Source of the DNA: Maribacter_C sp047345145
GTDB lineage: Bacteria; Bacteroidota; Bacteroidia; Flavobacteriales; Flavobacteriaceae
Assembly: GCF_047345145.1 (NCBI RefSeq)
Contig: NZ_JBLFER010000006.1
Location: forward strand, 62,001-126,000
DNA: 64,000 bases
Direction: 5' to 3'
In this document: positions 34,501-43,414 of the stretch, piece by piece
Layout of the letters: each line of letters begins with the position of its first letter
Numbering within the stretch: the first letter of the stretch is position 1
Program-made: the position numbers and the translations under genes
Notes under the pieces: generated by a model
What the model saw: only the letters and a program-made list of their open reading frames with translations
Told to the model about the DNA's origin: nothing
Database searches by the model: none

Positions 34501-37500
34501 TTGAAACAAGTATACGGTGCAGTTTGAGTCAACGAAGGCATAATTGGAGTAGGTTCACCTAAGGTTACCGTAAAATCAGTCGTACATACTGTAGTAAGCG
34601 GAAGCTTTTCTATCAGAACCGTATAAGAACCAGCGGTTAATGGAGCACTAGTTGTCACTTCTGAGACCATTGAAATTGTTGGCGTACTTCCATTTATAGA
34701 ATATTGAAAACCTTCTGCAAGATCAAAGTTCAACACTTCAAAACGAATAGAACCATCTGAACCACCATTACAGTTAGGATCGTTAGTACCCAATATATTT
34801 GCTGAGAACTCCTTATTGTCTTCGACAATAACAGGGATATCTGTAGTTTTTTCGCAGATTTCAAGGTCTTGTGAGGCTGAAATATCATCTAAAATCAAAT
34901 CATTACCATCGTTACTATTTACGTTCGATCTAAAAACAATATCGATGCTAGTGCTGACACCCGGGTCAAATGTAATAGTACGTGGATGCCAATCTATGTC
35001 GTTATTATTTTTCGGTATTTCTGGCGTTACTTCGCTATGAATCAGCGCTCCGAGGTTATCAAAAATTTCAACTAAAACTTCAGGATTATTGCCTGTTCCC
35101 GTTACGTTTTTAAGATTATAAGCCCAGAAACTAAGCGTAACTTCTCTATTTTGTGATACTTCAATATTTTCTCGTCTCCATAACACTGAATTGAGTACTT
35201 CATTACCTGTATCAGAGAATGTACTAATATCGATTGCCAAGAACCTACCATCCGTTAGCCCACTATGGTCTTGCGGACTAGTCAATGATGAAATTGGATT
35301 GGTCACCAAGTTGGTAACAGTATATTCACCATTTACTAAGATGCCAGCCGGACCTCGATTACAATTTACTAATGATCCATCTTGCGGTTCATAACAATAA
35401 TCCGGACCTATTTCCGCAATTTGAGTATTGGGTCCCGCGCCAAAATTCTCTAAGAATAAGGTGCTTTGATCAGGTGTAGTGGTATTTGAGTAGCCAATTG
35501 TAATCGTATGTGATCCATCAGCTACGTTATTAAATACATTATTATCCGCTGGGGTATTTGCGGTGCCATTCAAAGAATAGTTATAGTTGAAATTAGTATT
35601 ATTTGATGGTATAATCGTAATCTCTCCCTCGCCAATACAATTGTAGTCGACTGAGCTTGAAAAAGTTGGATCGGTAGTACTTGTTGGAACCGTTAAATCC
35701 ATATCAAAAGTACAACCTAGGGCATCTCTAACCGTGAAATTATGGGTTCCTGGAAGTAAATTTTGTTCGTCAACCCCACTAAAAGTACCTCCATTGAAGC
35801 TATATTCATAGGGCGTTTTACCGCCATTGGTATTGATAATTTTCACTAAGGCACCAGCGGGATTACACGATGCATCTTCAAGAATGGTCGCCGATGAGGT
35901 TAATCGAAAAGGCTGTTCGATTTCATGATCAAAAGTTTCAACACACCCTGATCCTGGCACACCGCTTGAATCCATTACGGTAATAGTATAGAAACCAGCA
36001 GGTAAGTTCACAAACGTATTGGTATTCTGGTAGTTGATTCCACCGTCTAAACTATATTGATAAGGAGCATTACCACCTGAAGCAGAAACGGTTAATGAAG
36101 CGGTGGAGCTATCAGCACAAACTATTTCAGAGTTATCAGCCGAAATTGTTATGGTACCTAAGTCTAGTACCGGAACAGAAGCTGACTTCGCATAACATCC
36201 GTTACCGTCTCTAACAATAAAAACATAGTCACCCGCTCTATTGGGGTTTCCAGAATCTCCAAATAGAAAACTTGCTGTGGTTTGATATTCCGAATCTGGT
36301 ACATCAGTTTCATTTGTATATGATGTGTTACCGTCTATGCTCCATATCGCCATTTCGTAATCGGGGCTAGGTAAACCACCGTCGGGTGTCAAATTTACAA
36401 TACCAGGTCTACAGGTTATATTTTCAGAAGTAACAGCTAATAAAGTTAGTTCGGGTATTTCTGTTACTGTGATAGGATTAGATTCCGAACAGCCATCTTG
36501 TGTAGTGGTTATCACATTATAATTTCCAGGCAAAAGATTTGAAAATGTATGGGTGTTGTCGTTCACGGCAAGCTGCTTACCGGCGTCTGCACCAAGACCT
36601 CCGTTGCTACCGTCTAGAAAACGAAGCTCATAGTTATAATTAGGGCGTGCATTAAGTGCTTGTACGGTAATCGTTCCTAATTGGTTACAATCTGCTTGTG
36701 TTGTTGTAAGTGCTACGTCAAATACTTGTTCTTGAATACCAATATCCTCAGTTTCAAAAATACAAGCACCAACTATGACTGTACCCGCTTCAGGAGAACC
36801 ATCCATAGGATGCAATTGAGTGACCTGAACTTTATAAGTACCGCTAGTTGTAATATCAAAATTAGGACCGTTGTTATCTGAAAAAGGAATGATTATGTTG
36901 CTATTGGTAGCATCTACTAATTGAAAGCCGTAATCAGCACCTAGATTCAAGACTCTAATATTACCAGGTGTATTACATAGGATATCGATTGGCGTCGCAA
37001 CATTTATCGGTAAATTGTTTTTGAAAGCATTAAAGTAGAAACGACTTACACATCCACCAGGATAATTGATAATCAATCTATATTCGCCGCTGTCAGTTAT
37101 AGTATAGTTTGAAAGGTTAGAGACCGTATCCCATGTACAAGTGCCATTTAGATTCGCACAATTTTCAGGGTTATTAGAGGTTCCGCTACAACTACCCTCA
37201 TCAAGTTTTTGCCATTCAATACTATCAGCATCAGTGATACTTAGTTGTATGGTTGCTTCATCGTTTTCACCACATAAAAATATTTCAGGTAAACTAGCCT
37301 GATCAATTGTACAGGTAACAATCTCACCTTGTAAATCATTATCTGGGTCAGTATCATTGTTTACTTGATTAAAATAATCAATTATGGGGTTGGTCTGCGT
37401 TGTGCCGTAGCGCACAACTTCTATACGTTCGATTAAATCTGGACAGGTGCCATTCCCTGATTTTTCAACAATATAATTGCCAATTGAAGTAACGGTTAAT

Positions 37501-40500
37501 GTATTTGAACTACCATTGCTTAATACAGTATCACCCGAATCTACATTTCCATCGCCGTTGGTGTCTAGAACCCAATTATAATTGGCAAAACCAAGACCAG
37601 CGGTTAGGGTAATATCGTCGTTACAAAGCTGTGCCGTTCTTGGTAAATTACAATCTGTAAGACCAGTCAATATAGAGTTTCTAGCAACCTCAGGAGTTCT
37701 TGGACAAGCCGTAATAGAGTTTGAACCGTTTTCATCTGTAAATACATTAGTATTCAATACACCTTGATATGTGGAGTAAGCGGTATTTTCCAATTCTGAA
37801 GAACAAGCATCTACAAAATCAGAGCAGTTTGACGCTAGTGTGACGGTTATTCTAATAGTGTATTCAGGGTCTCCTATCTCTACTAAATTATCAGGAATAG
37901 TAAAGATCACGATGTTTGTATTTATATCATGCGACGAGGTAATATTTGAACCATCAGGAACTTCTATATTGTCCAAGGTAATGTTGTTGGGGAGTATATT
38001 TCGAATAGAATAACTGGTTGCATTATCATCACCCGTATTTTGAAAACGTAAGACATACTCAAAACTATCTCCTAGATCAACAGCCTGACCATTAATATCC
38101 ATTGTACCACCAAGATCTTCTGTAGTGTTACCTAGTAAGATTTCTGGAGCCAAAACTTGAACATATGATGCCGCGTTGACGGTACCATCATTTGAGTCAA
38201 CGACGGGAACACCTGTGCCGTATTCACCACCATCACCTCCATCAGCAGTTTCTTCTTTATAAAATTCGTTCGCATCACTACAGCCATCGCCATCACTATC
38301 TAAATCTAAATGATTTGCTATTCCATCAGTATCCGTGTCGCAACCTGCTGTTAGTAGAACTCCACTCATATTTGTAGGACCACTAACAATCTGATTTATA
38401 CTTACATCGTTATTTCCAGACGTATTCCAATTAAAAGTCGTTGCTGGTGTGGTTAATCTCATGGGTTCTAACGGACCGTTTGAAATTCTTGATCCGTATA
38501 ATTGAAATTGGCCTGATTCATCTACTACCACTCGAAGTAAAGGACTTTCAGGGGATCCACTCAAGGTATATATTTGCGGAATTCCATTTTCACCATATCC
38601 GGAGCCGTCCAAAAATCTTGCAAAATTACCTGCTGCAGCTTGAAATTGAATTTCGCCGGCTAAATCGGTACCGTTGATTTGTATGTTGAAAGAATTATCT
38701 AAACTAAAAATATCAAGTATAAAATAATTTTCTGCACTTGTCAAACTACTAGTATGCGCATTCCCTCCGGAAATAGTAAAAGATAGGTTCTCACATTCTA
38801 CTTCATCATAAACACCATCATTATCATCATCTAAATCAACAATATCAATCACGCCATCATTGTCATAGTCATTATGAACAATAATATGTGCCGAAGGCGT
38901 ATCTTCTGTCAGGTTCGTATCAGTTTGATCCTGTGTGTGGGTTACGGTATTTGTTAAGCTTAGTAGGGGTAAGGTATCGATTTCATCGGCTTGAACTTCT
39001 AGCTGTAATTGGGCAACTTCGCCACCATCTAGTGTACCTATATTCCATGTATTTCCGACAAAGGAGCCTTTTAACGTAAAGTTTGAAACCAAGGATAAAC
39101 CAGTAGGAATATTGTCTGTCACCAGAAGGTTGGTCAGAGGACCTACACCCCAGTTTTGTATTCTAATGGTGAAGATCGCGGTTTCACCTTCATTGATTTC
39201 TGCCTTATCTACTGTCTTTTCAATATGAATGTCAGGTTTGCAATAGAGGCCTAGAATAGAATTGCTATCGTATGTACAAGGGCCCTTAGTTCCTCTTAAA
39301 AAGTATTCGCCAGCTCCTTCAGGGGCATAACTCGGACTATTGGCGCCAGGCACTATCTGATCATTTTTGAACCATTGAAAAGCATCAAAATTACTATTTG
39401 TTGCCTCGTAAATTTCAGAACCCACAAAACAGCCAGTACCACCTCTGATTTCAAGTGATACCTCGGGTACGGTATCAAAGCCTGAAAAATAGCCGGCAAC
39501 CCCTCTGGCAGAGTTGGAACCAAAAAATCCAACGGCCATTGGCCCTGTTGATTGTACGCTGACATTACCATTTAGATTGGGAATATAAAATGTTTTCCAA
39601 TTGATTGAACCGGCAACTGGATTAGAAGCTGGCAGGGATACTGGACCGTTACCATCCGTGACAACAATATTAGCATCAGGAGTATTTACGGCTGCGATGA
39701 TAGTCATACCACCAGTAACAGGAGTACCGGCCATATTCCGGATATCCGGAATATTATCCATAACGTCTGGTAAAAGGCAGTTCACGGGGGCAACGAAATT
39801 CAAACCTTGGGTATAATCCCTATTTGGATCTCCAGCCATACATTGATAAGCATAAACGTCTTTAGAGGTTTCTATCAACATGTTTGCACCAGCGGAATTA
39901 CCCGAGTACAAATTACCAGGTACTTGAAAATATTCGCCGTTATTAATCGTTGCAATAGGCGTAGCAGAGCCATTGATACGAATCTGAGTATTGTCAGCAA
40001 TAGCTATTATTAGGGGAAACTCCGTATTGCCATTAGTGCCACCATTTCCACGTACAAAAACATATTCCTTACCCAAACGATTTTCTGGAACCGGCTGATC
40101 GATACCAGCATCACGGTTACTCGAACCTATAACTCGGCCATAGTTCATTGAACCATTACTTATTACAATGTTCTTATCAGATACTATTGATGCTCCGATC
40201 CAACCATCTTCATGCGCTTGCGTTGGTGCTGTACCGATGTAAGTTTCATAAACGAATGATTCATTGGCATCAAGAGTGATTTGATGTGTATTCGCCGTAA
40301 TACCTGCTCTATTATTGCCTACTCTGAACTCACAACCAGGATCGTAACCAAATAGGTTAACGACAGTATTATCTTCGGTTGCCATAATACCAAGCGTATT
40401 TGATTTAGAAGAATGCGAACCTCTATTTGGTACACCTCCCCATTTAAATCTGGTACCCATTGCTGCCCTACCTTTTGAGGTCAATGAAGCCGATTGAGCA

Positions 40501-40877
40501 CTACTACTGCCTCGGTAGTTAACGTAAAAGCGGTTGCCACTTGGAGCTTCAAAACGAAGTCCACTATTATTTAAGACAATACCGGTATTGGCATTGTTGA
40601 CCAATATGATATTGTTATCACCATTAGACATGGTGAATACCTCAGGATTTACATTTGATAATGTGAAGGTGTCAATAGGCGTGTTATTCGTTCCTCGGTA
40701 AACATTTACCGTAAACGGTGTGGGCTCAGGCGTTGATAAGTATACTGCTTGTTGGCGTATACCTGCATTGTTTTGACCCTGTTTCAAAGGCGGTAAATAA
40801 TGAAGATCACTCAATTGAGCTTTTACCGAGACTGTAACTCCAATTACTAATAGAAAAAAAAGTAATTTCCGAATCAT
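28512..40877 (-). CDS. giant SprB-like T9SS type B adhesin (4121 residues)
   Basis: A signal peptide (residues 1-20, LLFFLLVIGVTVSVKA) is followed by an IgGFc-binding-like region (about 25-480, with VYRGTNNTPIDTFTLS and GNGGTNGNTEFPLIIAIADNT), a DUF11 domain (about 545-660), a calcium-binding thrombospondin-3-type stretch (about 670-700, DNDGVIDIVDLDDDNDGVYD) and a second DUF11 domain (about 920-1040). The long middle (about 1390-4000) consists of SprB-type repeats of about 80-110 residues with C...G.ITV...GG..PY.Y...G and DxxGC; a jelly-roll-like insert lies near 1810-2015. The end is FFTPDGDGLNDFWIP plus the sorting domain. Such proteins are moved along the surface in gliding. Single gene, no sprF neighbour. 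Confidence 0.9.
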   Translation of the reverse strand: MIRKLLFFLLVIGVTVSVKAQLSDLHYLPPLKQGQNNAGIRQQAVYLSTPEPTPFTVNVYRGTNNTPIDTFTLSNVNPEVFTMSNGDNNIILVNNANTGIVLNNSGLRFEAPSGNRFYVNYRGSSSAQSASLTSKGRAAMGTRFKWGGVPNRGSHSSKSNTLGIMATEDNTVVNLFGYDPGCEFRVGNNRAGITANTHQITLDANESFVYETYIGTAPTQAHEDGWIGASIVSDKNIVISNGSMNYGRVIGSSNRDAGIDQPVPENRLGKEYVFVRGNGGTNGNTEFPLIIAIADNTQIRINGSATPIATINNGEYFQVPGNLYSGNSAGANMLIETSKDVYAYQCMAGDPNRDYTQGLNFVAPVNCLLPDVMDNIPDIRNMAGTPVTGGMTIIAAVNTPDANIVVTDGNGPVSLPASNPVAGSINWKTFYIPNLNGNVSVQSTGPMAVGFFGSNSARGVAGYFSGFDTVPEVSLEIRGGTGCFVGSEIYEATNSNFDAFQWFKNDQIVPGANSPSYAPEGAGEYFLRGTKGPCTYDSNSILGLYCKPDIHIEKTVDKAEINEGETAIFTIRIQNWGVGPLTNLLVTDNIPTGLSLVSNFTLKGSFVGNTWNIGTLDGGEVAQLQLEVQADEIDTLPLLSLTNTVTHTQDQTDTNLTEDTPSAHIIVHNDYDNDGVIDIVDLDDDNDGVYDEVECENLSFTISGGNAHTSSLTSAENYFILDIFSLDNSFNIQINGTDLAGEIQFQAAAGNFARFLDGSGYGENGIPQIYTLSGSPESPLLRVVVDESGQFQLYGSRISNGPLEPMRLTTPATTFNWNTSGNNDVSINQIVSGPTNMSGVLLTAGCDTDTDGIANHLDLDSDGDGCSDANEFYKEETADGGDGGEYGTGVPVVDSNDGTVNAASYVQVLAPEILLGNTTEDLGGTMDINGQAVDLGDSFEYVLRFQNTGDDNATSYSIRNILPNNITLDNIEVPDGSNITSSHDINTNIVIFTIPDNLVEIGDPEYTIRITVTLASNCSDFVDACSSELENTAYSTYQGVLNTNVFTDENGSNSITACPRTPEVARNSILTGLTDCNLPRTAQLCNDDITLTAGLGFANYNWVLDTNGDGNVDSGDTVLSNGSSNTLTVTSIGNYIVEKSGNGTCPDLIERIEVVRYGTTQTNPIIDYFNQVNNDTDPDNDLQGEIVTCTIDQASLPEIFLCGENDEATIQLSITDADSIEWQKLDEGSCSGTSNNPENCANLNGTCTWDTVSNLSNYTITDSGEYRLIINYPGGCVSRFYFNAFKNNLPINVATPIDILCNTPGNIRVLNLGADYGFQLVDATNSNIIIPFSDNNGPNFDITTSGTYKVQVTQLHPMDGSPEAGTVIVGACIFETEDIGIQEQVFDVALTTTQADCNQLGTITVQALNARPNYNYELRFLDGSNGGLGADAGKQLAVNDNTHTFSNLLPGNYNVITTTQDGCSESNPITVTEIPELTLLAVTSENITCRPGIVNLTPDGGLPSPDYEMAIWSIDGNTSYTNETDVPDSEYQTTASFLFGDSGNPNRAGDYVFIVRDGNGCYAKSASVPVLDLGTITISADNSEIVCADSSTASLTVSASGGNAPYQYSLDGGINYQNTNTFVNLPAGFYTITVMDSSGVPGSGCVETFDHEIEQPFRLTSSATILEDASCNPAGALVKIINTNGGKTPYEYSFNGGTFSGVDEQNLLPGTHNFTVRDALGCTFDMDLTVPTSTTDPTFSSSVDYNCIGEGEITIIPSNNTNFNYNYSLNGTANTPADNNVFNNVADGSHTITIGYSNTTTPDQSTLFLENFGAGPNTQIAEIGPDYCYEPQDGSLVNCNRGPAGILVNGEYTVTNLVTNPISSLTSPQDHSGLTDGRFLAIDISTFSDTGNEVLNSVLWRRENIEVSQNREVTLSFWAYNLKNVTGTGNNPEVLVEIFDNLGALIHSEVTPEIPKNNNDIDWHPRTITFDPGVSTSIDIVFRSNVNSNDGNDLILDDISASQDLEICEKTTDIPVIVEDNKEFSANILGTNDPNCNGGSDGSIRFEVLNFDLAEGFQYSINGSTPTISMVSEVTTSAPLTAGSYTVLIEKLPLTTVCTTDFTVTLGEPTPIMPSLTQTAPYTCFNTGGTLRASATGGTPGYEYQLENTAGIVIRAYQTNTDFVNVPEGDYFVRVQNIGSNKCPVLSSTPVRIDRYEDIDFDLSTICYDGLNNGTITVTVNTGNGGYLFRRDGLGWESPNSATPTSYTFTGLSEGDYDIEVSDAYGCLSIIKPISIVETLTATIATVDASTCADGSITVNANGGDGNYVYAFVPTSDTLDDSDFGTSNTHAVTTANTGDYNVYVRDNGGIDPRCEYQNTATIQNAPVLAFDAPPTDAICFGEFGSITVTITSGRAPYTYQLIDTDNGVSDEIQNSVVGTTRTYFNLLAGNYDVIVTDALGCSVSDLAVTISQPEELTATISGITPADCTGDLNDFGLRFTAYPTTLGDIEFSSDGGTTWVGDNSVPGTSDELRGYLSGDTVYPAMRTVDGSGNTICINTNFPPFVIPYPLDDLDITVLPIIVDCNELQVTVQGREGAAPYEYAISDDPANFNPATATWILGDTIDGDGVTVVPAGHGRHVWVGLIPGKTYVFYVRDSNTCTRQSSVNVNDITTNPMEITSVHESSCFGANNGEITYTITDSDGLTEPQMDWTLYDINDNVIQTSGIIPFSNTINITNLSENEYYIIVTQVDASNAVQCISGSENLLLEELDAITATLNPIQNISCESPGIIRVENIQGGGGTFTYTVTGPAPFTTITGTTDNPIEIPENSPTGDYHIQITDQYGCPSITYTETLTLSPNPIITNLDIDNCGSGTTVTIEPSSVSLFYSIDGGTTFFSNSGVFNNVPEGHHTAVLKDTNGCTVSQSFIVEPTLQATASLAEDLGCGPGQEAEILIEVTAGSGNYEYKIEDSSGTEVVLRGPLPTNPVTELINTDGTYTVYVYDMSVNPECHREFPIEVPPAMIPDFSVNATDVACFDAPNGSITVTPINNGNTPHTYTISPNVATFNSTTSSFDNLPPDTYVITATGVNGCQETRNAVIIQPLAITFTTPAVTPFECSSNNSPTNATISIDISSIGGGSLNYTNYQFEEVTSGVIQNGISNTYIFSDFTGGDVIVRVFDDKGCHGEVTVNVPEFDQMNTPTITIVDPISCAAGENIEINVVGNVTNYLSNPSNYEFRRLPSTTYQASNFFTLLPPDTYTFGARNINTGCEILIEHIVEDPNTIEFSVQKLADAVCYGDDGSIQLNISDPTYTGDYTWTIYDPQGTPADQTDDTVFLPMPSGADPRAPITIQAGSYIVGVIQDGLPSCEQFRSFTITTPLAPITLAPIDLTDVGCSNNNNQGTAYIKPIGGLGLYNIILTNTTTGKIHTEVKGVDSYLFEGLFAGQFTIEIEDALNCPETFVNAFELVVPEIITADPIVVPTLDCEGYSDATISLNLNPSGRNVITNYYYTLNRYTDNSGTILLSSTPPQTSPTFSNQGAGFYNITVTDDMGCPYASEIIEIVDPIETSAMLFISAANSCVNNAELELTAIGGTGPYRWSIDGASFNPMNEINGANTHLFQNVTPGSYEYFVQDSNDCISILSNEIVIKQPEDLTLVRDPSGEVITCFGQSTAVIQVVADGGLGNYQYGLFSDLALTNVVRSYQASGTFADLGADTYYVNVQSDDCPFTPLEIVIEEPTELIVTPIPTDVTCYGRGDGKIEFDIQSGTGPFQYAISPDLDKFEDEGIFENLSPGNYTVIIQDSNGCPISHIVPIDEPDQLIMTLTSTPEICEGEENGTITVAIEPGTGTPPYSTAIDSNSDEDFVMGRTTFENVASGNHWVYVRDANGCLLQDLISVEAGPNLNVASYEVIYECTGDTPTNRLSIVFQDETFDVESAVLSSVDSTDPNDLILGTNHENLAPGSHYIYLVYEECRKTINFEVTEYLPLELNLVQLGLNEITANASEGREGYTYFFNEMNNGDDNTFYIKRTDTYTVRVVDENGCEAIATIDMEFIDIEIPNFFTPDGDGLNDFWIPRNIEQFPDIFIKIYDRYGREVYRIKDDEEGWNGLYQESDLPTGDYWYIIRLNGEDDDREFVGNFTLYR

Positions 40878-41136
40878 TTTAGTTAGGTTTTATTTGGGAT
40901 GGATGCATCTGATCCAACTTCAAAAAAAACATAAGCTACAGATATAGGCAATAATATGTTGTAAAAGGCCAGAGTAGTGTTGGTAACGTCAAGAATTGTG
41001 TAAATTGTGGAAGGAAACTAGCTGTTCACCGGTACCTATACGATATGTTTTTGTAGGAAAAAACATCTTTTAAGTATAAAAAAATCACATAAATCCTCAC
41101 ATATCGGTTAAAAGGAAATTAAAATTGATGTAAAAA
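40878..41136. other. divergent intergenic region before the giant adhesin
   Basis: About 260 bp with no gene. It holds ATGTTTTT-gtagga-AAAAACAT-type inverted repeat at 41044-41065 around a TGTAGG core, a motif also found upstream of the second adhesin. No clear -7 box was seen for either flanking gene. Confidence 0.4.
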
Positions 41137-42219
41137 ATGGCAGATGAAAAGTTGATGTCAAAGAAGAAGCCTGCTTATCCAGTGAGTGGTAAGTTAGATG
41201 CCTATTTGGATCATTATAATCGGAAAATAGAGATTCCAATTTTCTACGATGACTTATTACGTTTTGCAGGTTCGGTGGTGGTTTATGATGAGCATGATGA
41301 AGATACACTTTGGGTGCGGGTGTATTATGAAGATCACGAGCGAAAAGAAATAGATGTCAGTTTAAAAAAGGTGTATTCAATTTTACATTCTGATGGAAGC
41401 GATCGCATTATGGAATACTTAAATGTAGATGCCGTTGACTACTGCACCTTTGGAAACTCTAAGCCTTTTCGAATAAAAATTCGAAATATTCTCAATGACA
41501 ATTTCACCTATTTCTATGTGAAAAAGGCAGATGCATCGCGAGTATATGGACTCGAATTAGAGCACATGCTTTCCCCTTATAATCTCAATTTTTTGGTTTA
41601 TAAAGACACTCTGATTGAGGAACATATTGCAGGAATACCCGGAGATGTTTTTATCAAAGAAATGCTTCCAAAATGCACAGAATCTGAAAAAGCACAGTTG
41701 GCAAAGGAGTTTGTGAAATTTAATGAACGCTGCATGATTCGGCTTTTAGGTGATATGCGTTCTTATAATTATGTAATTGTTCCTACCCATGATTTTGATC
41801 ATGTGGTTTATAAAATTCGAGCGATTGATTTTGATCAACAAAGTTTTGAAGGAAAACTTAAAGTGTATCGTCCTCAGTTTTTTAAGGAGAATTTTTTGAT
41901 GGTAGAATTGGTACGAGAGAAGCTTCAGAAATATTCAGTTGATCAATATAAGGTAGAAGAGCGGTCTATCGTTGCAAAACGTATCATTAGTTCAGAAGAT
42001 AGAATTGAACAATTGATAGATATCTGTAGAGAAGATCGTATCTCAATTGACAAACACGTAGAAATGTTACGTTCTGAAATTCAAGCTTTTATTTTAGACA
42101 TGAAATTCAAACAATGCAAAAACATGGGAGAAATTCTAACCCTTGCCCTTGATTTTGTAAAACGGAATTACGAGAATGTGAGTATGAAGCAGATTATTGA
42201 AAACAAAATAAACCTATGA
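41137..42219 (+). CDS. conserved protein of unknown function
   Basis: The 360-residue soluble protein has no signal peptide. I do not recognise the family by name; its middle has features reminiscent of kinase-like folds (GLELEHMLSPYNLNFLVYKDTLIEEHIAGIPGDVFI, NERCMIRLLGDMRSYNYVI, KIRAIDFDQQSFEGK with a DFD at about 231-233), but a complete kinase motif set is not present. The C-terminus (residues 280-360) is a long helical region. It converges on the nucleoid-associated gene with a 4-bp gap. Confidence 0.55.
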   Translation: MADEKLMSKKKPAYPVSGKLDAYLDHYNRKIEIPIFYDDLLRFAGSVVVYDEHDEDTLWVRVYYEDHERKEIDVSLKKVYSILHSDGSDRIMEYLNVDAVDYCTFGNSKPFRIKIRNILNDNFTYFYVKKADASRVYGLELEHMLSPYNLNFLVYKDTLIEEHIAGIPGDVFIKEMLPKCTESEKAQLAKEFVKFNERCMIRLLGDMRSYNYVIVPTHDFDHVVYKIRAIDFDQQSFEGKLKVYRPQFFKENFLMVELVREKLQKYSVDQYKVEERSIVAKRIISSEDRIEQLIDICREDRISIDKHVEMLRSEIQAFILDMKFKQCKNMGEILTLALDFVKRNYENVSMKQIIENKINL

Positions 42220-42223
42220 GGCT

Positions 42224-43282
42224 TTAACTTTTCTGCTCCTTATTGAAATACACTAGATAGTAATACATCTGTTTTTCCTCATCCCAGCCTTTTTCAACGA
42301 ATTTTTCAGCAGATTCCGGATTAATGAAATCCATCTTAATTTGAATGTTGGTATCTAGGCTGATAACATTCTTTATTTTCTTTCTTGCATCAGAAACTGC
42401 TTTATTGGCAATATCGAAGTTTGAAACGTCCTCAATACTATATTTCGGGCCTTTCTCGACCTTATAATGCTTGAATTCGGGAATTAACTCTGGGTTTTCC
42501 ATTACCTCGGTTAAGAAGCTGCTCTCTTCAAATTCATCATTCTTCGCAAAATGATTTACAGCGCGATTCATGAATAATACTTCTTGTTGTTTGTCTTCTG
42601 CAGGAAGAACTACATCTTTAGCGAAATTTTGACAGAATTTTAAATAGTTTTTGGTTTTAAAATTATCGTCGGAAAGTGGCTCGGCTCCCAAGAAATTTTC
42701 TAGCCAATATTTGGCGTCGTAGCGATTGCTGTCTACTGAAAGTACCTTGTAGCCTTCTTCTTTATCGACATTAAAAATAAGACATCCTTTATCAAGTTTA
42801 TTGATGTTAATGCCTTGCTGAACAAGGATGTTCAGATTGCTTCCTGTTTCTTCGAATTGTAAAAAATCGTGTTTTAATTCGCTTTTGAATATTCCGATCG
42901 CATCTACTTTTACATTATCAAGTAGCACTCCAGTTAAATACCCAACATAAACTTCACCGCTTTTTATATGCGGATGGTTTGATTGTTCAAATAAATGTGT
43001 AGCAATCTTTTTAGAGTTTAAATGGGCAGAAGAAGGTTCATCAAAAATTTCGGCTGCAATTTTATACAATTCATTAAACTCAACATCAACTTCATTGGCT
43101 AACTTGAAGTAATTCTCTTCTTTTTCTCGGAAAGGCTTAAAGAAATACTCTTTAAGTAAACCTGTAGTTTCATCGTTTAAGTTAAAAGGCTCCTCAGAAA
43201 GGAAAATTCCTTCACTCTTATTTTTGTTGCCTACACGATGTAATGAAATACTTTCGATTTGGGTAGAATACAGGTTTATCAT
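42224..43282 (-). CDS. nucleoid-associated protein (NdpA/YejK family)
   Basis: A 352-residue protein with the family's N-terminal pattern IESISLHRVGNKNKSEGIFLSEEPFNL and LKEYFFKPF, and a later GVLLDNVKVDAIGIFKSELKHDFLQF block. Members bind DNA or associate with the nucleoid in the cytoplasm; the exact role in Bacteroidota is not known. It has a C-terminal region rich in Lys and Glu (DARKKIKNVISLDTNIQIKMDFINPE). Upstream lies a REP-like palindrome. No operon partner. Confidence 0.8.
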   Translation of the reverse strand: MINLYSTQIESISLHRVGNKNKSEGIFLSEEPFNLNDETTGLLKEYFFKPFREKEENYFKLANEVDVEFNELYKIAAEIFDEPSSAHLNSKKIATHLFEQSNHPHIKSGEVYVGYLTGVLLDNVKVDAIGIFKSELKHDFLQFEETGSNLNILVQQGININKLDKGCLIFNVDKEEGYKVLSVDSNRYDAKYWLENFLGAEPLSDDNFKTKNYLKFCQNFAKDVVLPAEDKQQEVLFMNRAVNHFAKNDEFEESSFLTEVMENPELIPEFKHYKVEKGPKYSIEDVSNFDIANKAVSDARKKIKNVISLDTNIQIKMDFINPESAEKFVEKGWDEEKQMYYYLVYFNKEQKS

Positions 43283-43302
43283 TGAATAGTTTATTTATTG
43301 TC

Positions 43303-43345
43303 ATTCTGGCGCCTGCCCTGAACTCGTTTCAGTAAAGGCCAGAAT
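43303..43345. repeat. REP-like palindrome
   Basis: ATTCTGGC (43303-43310) and GCCAGAAT (43338-43345) are perfect complements, with an inner CTGAA/TTCAG stem. GC-rich folded intergenic elements of this sort are widespread in Flavobacteriaceae genomes. Between ndpA-like gene and the ORF-3-like gene. Confidence 0.5.
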
Positions 43346-43414
43346 CTTTTGATTTGTAAGTTCTATTTATAGTTTATTGAAAGTGCTCTGAAAGACAAGT
43401 AATTAAAACTAATG

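Noticed and set aside
30106..40013. Plus-strand frames of 60-90 residues opposite the giant adhesin
   Set aside because: Antisense shadows of one long, well-motivated coding frame.
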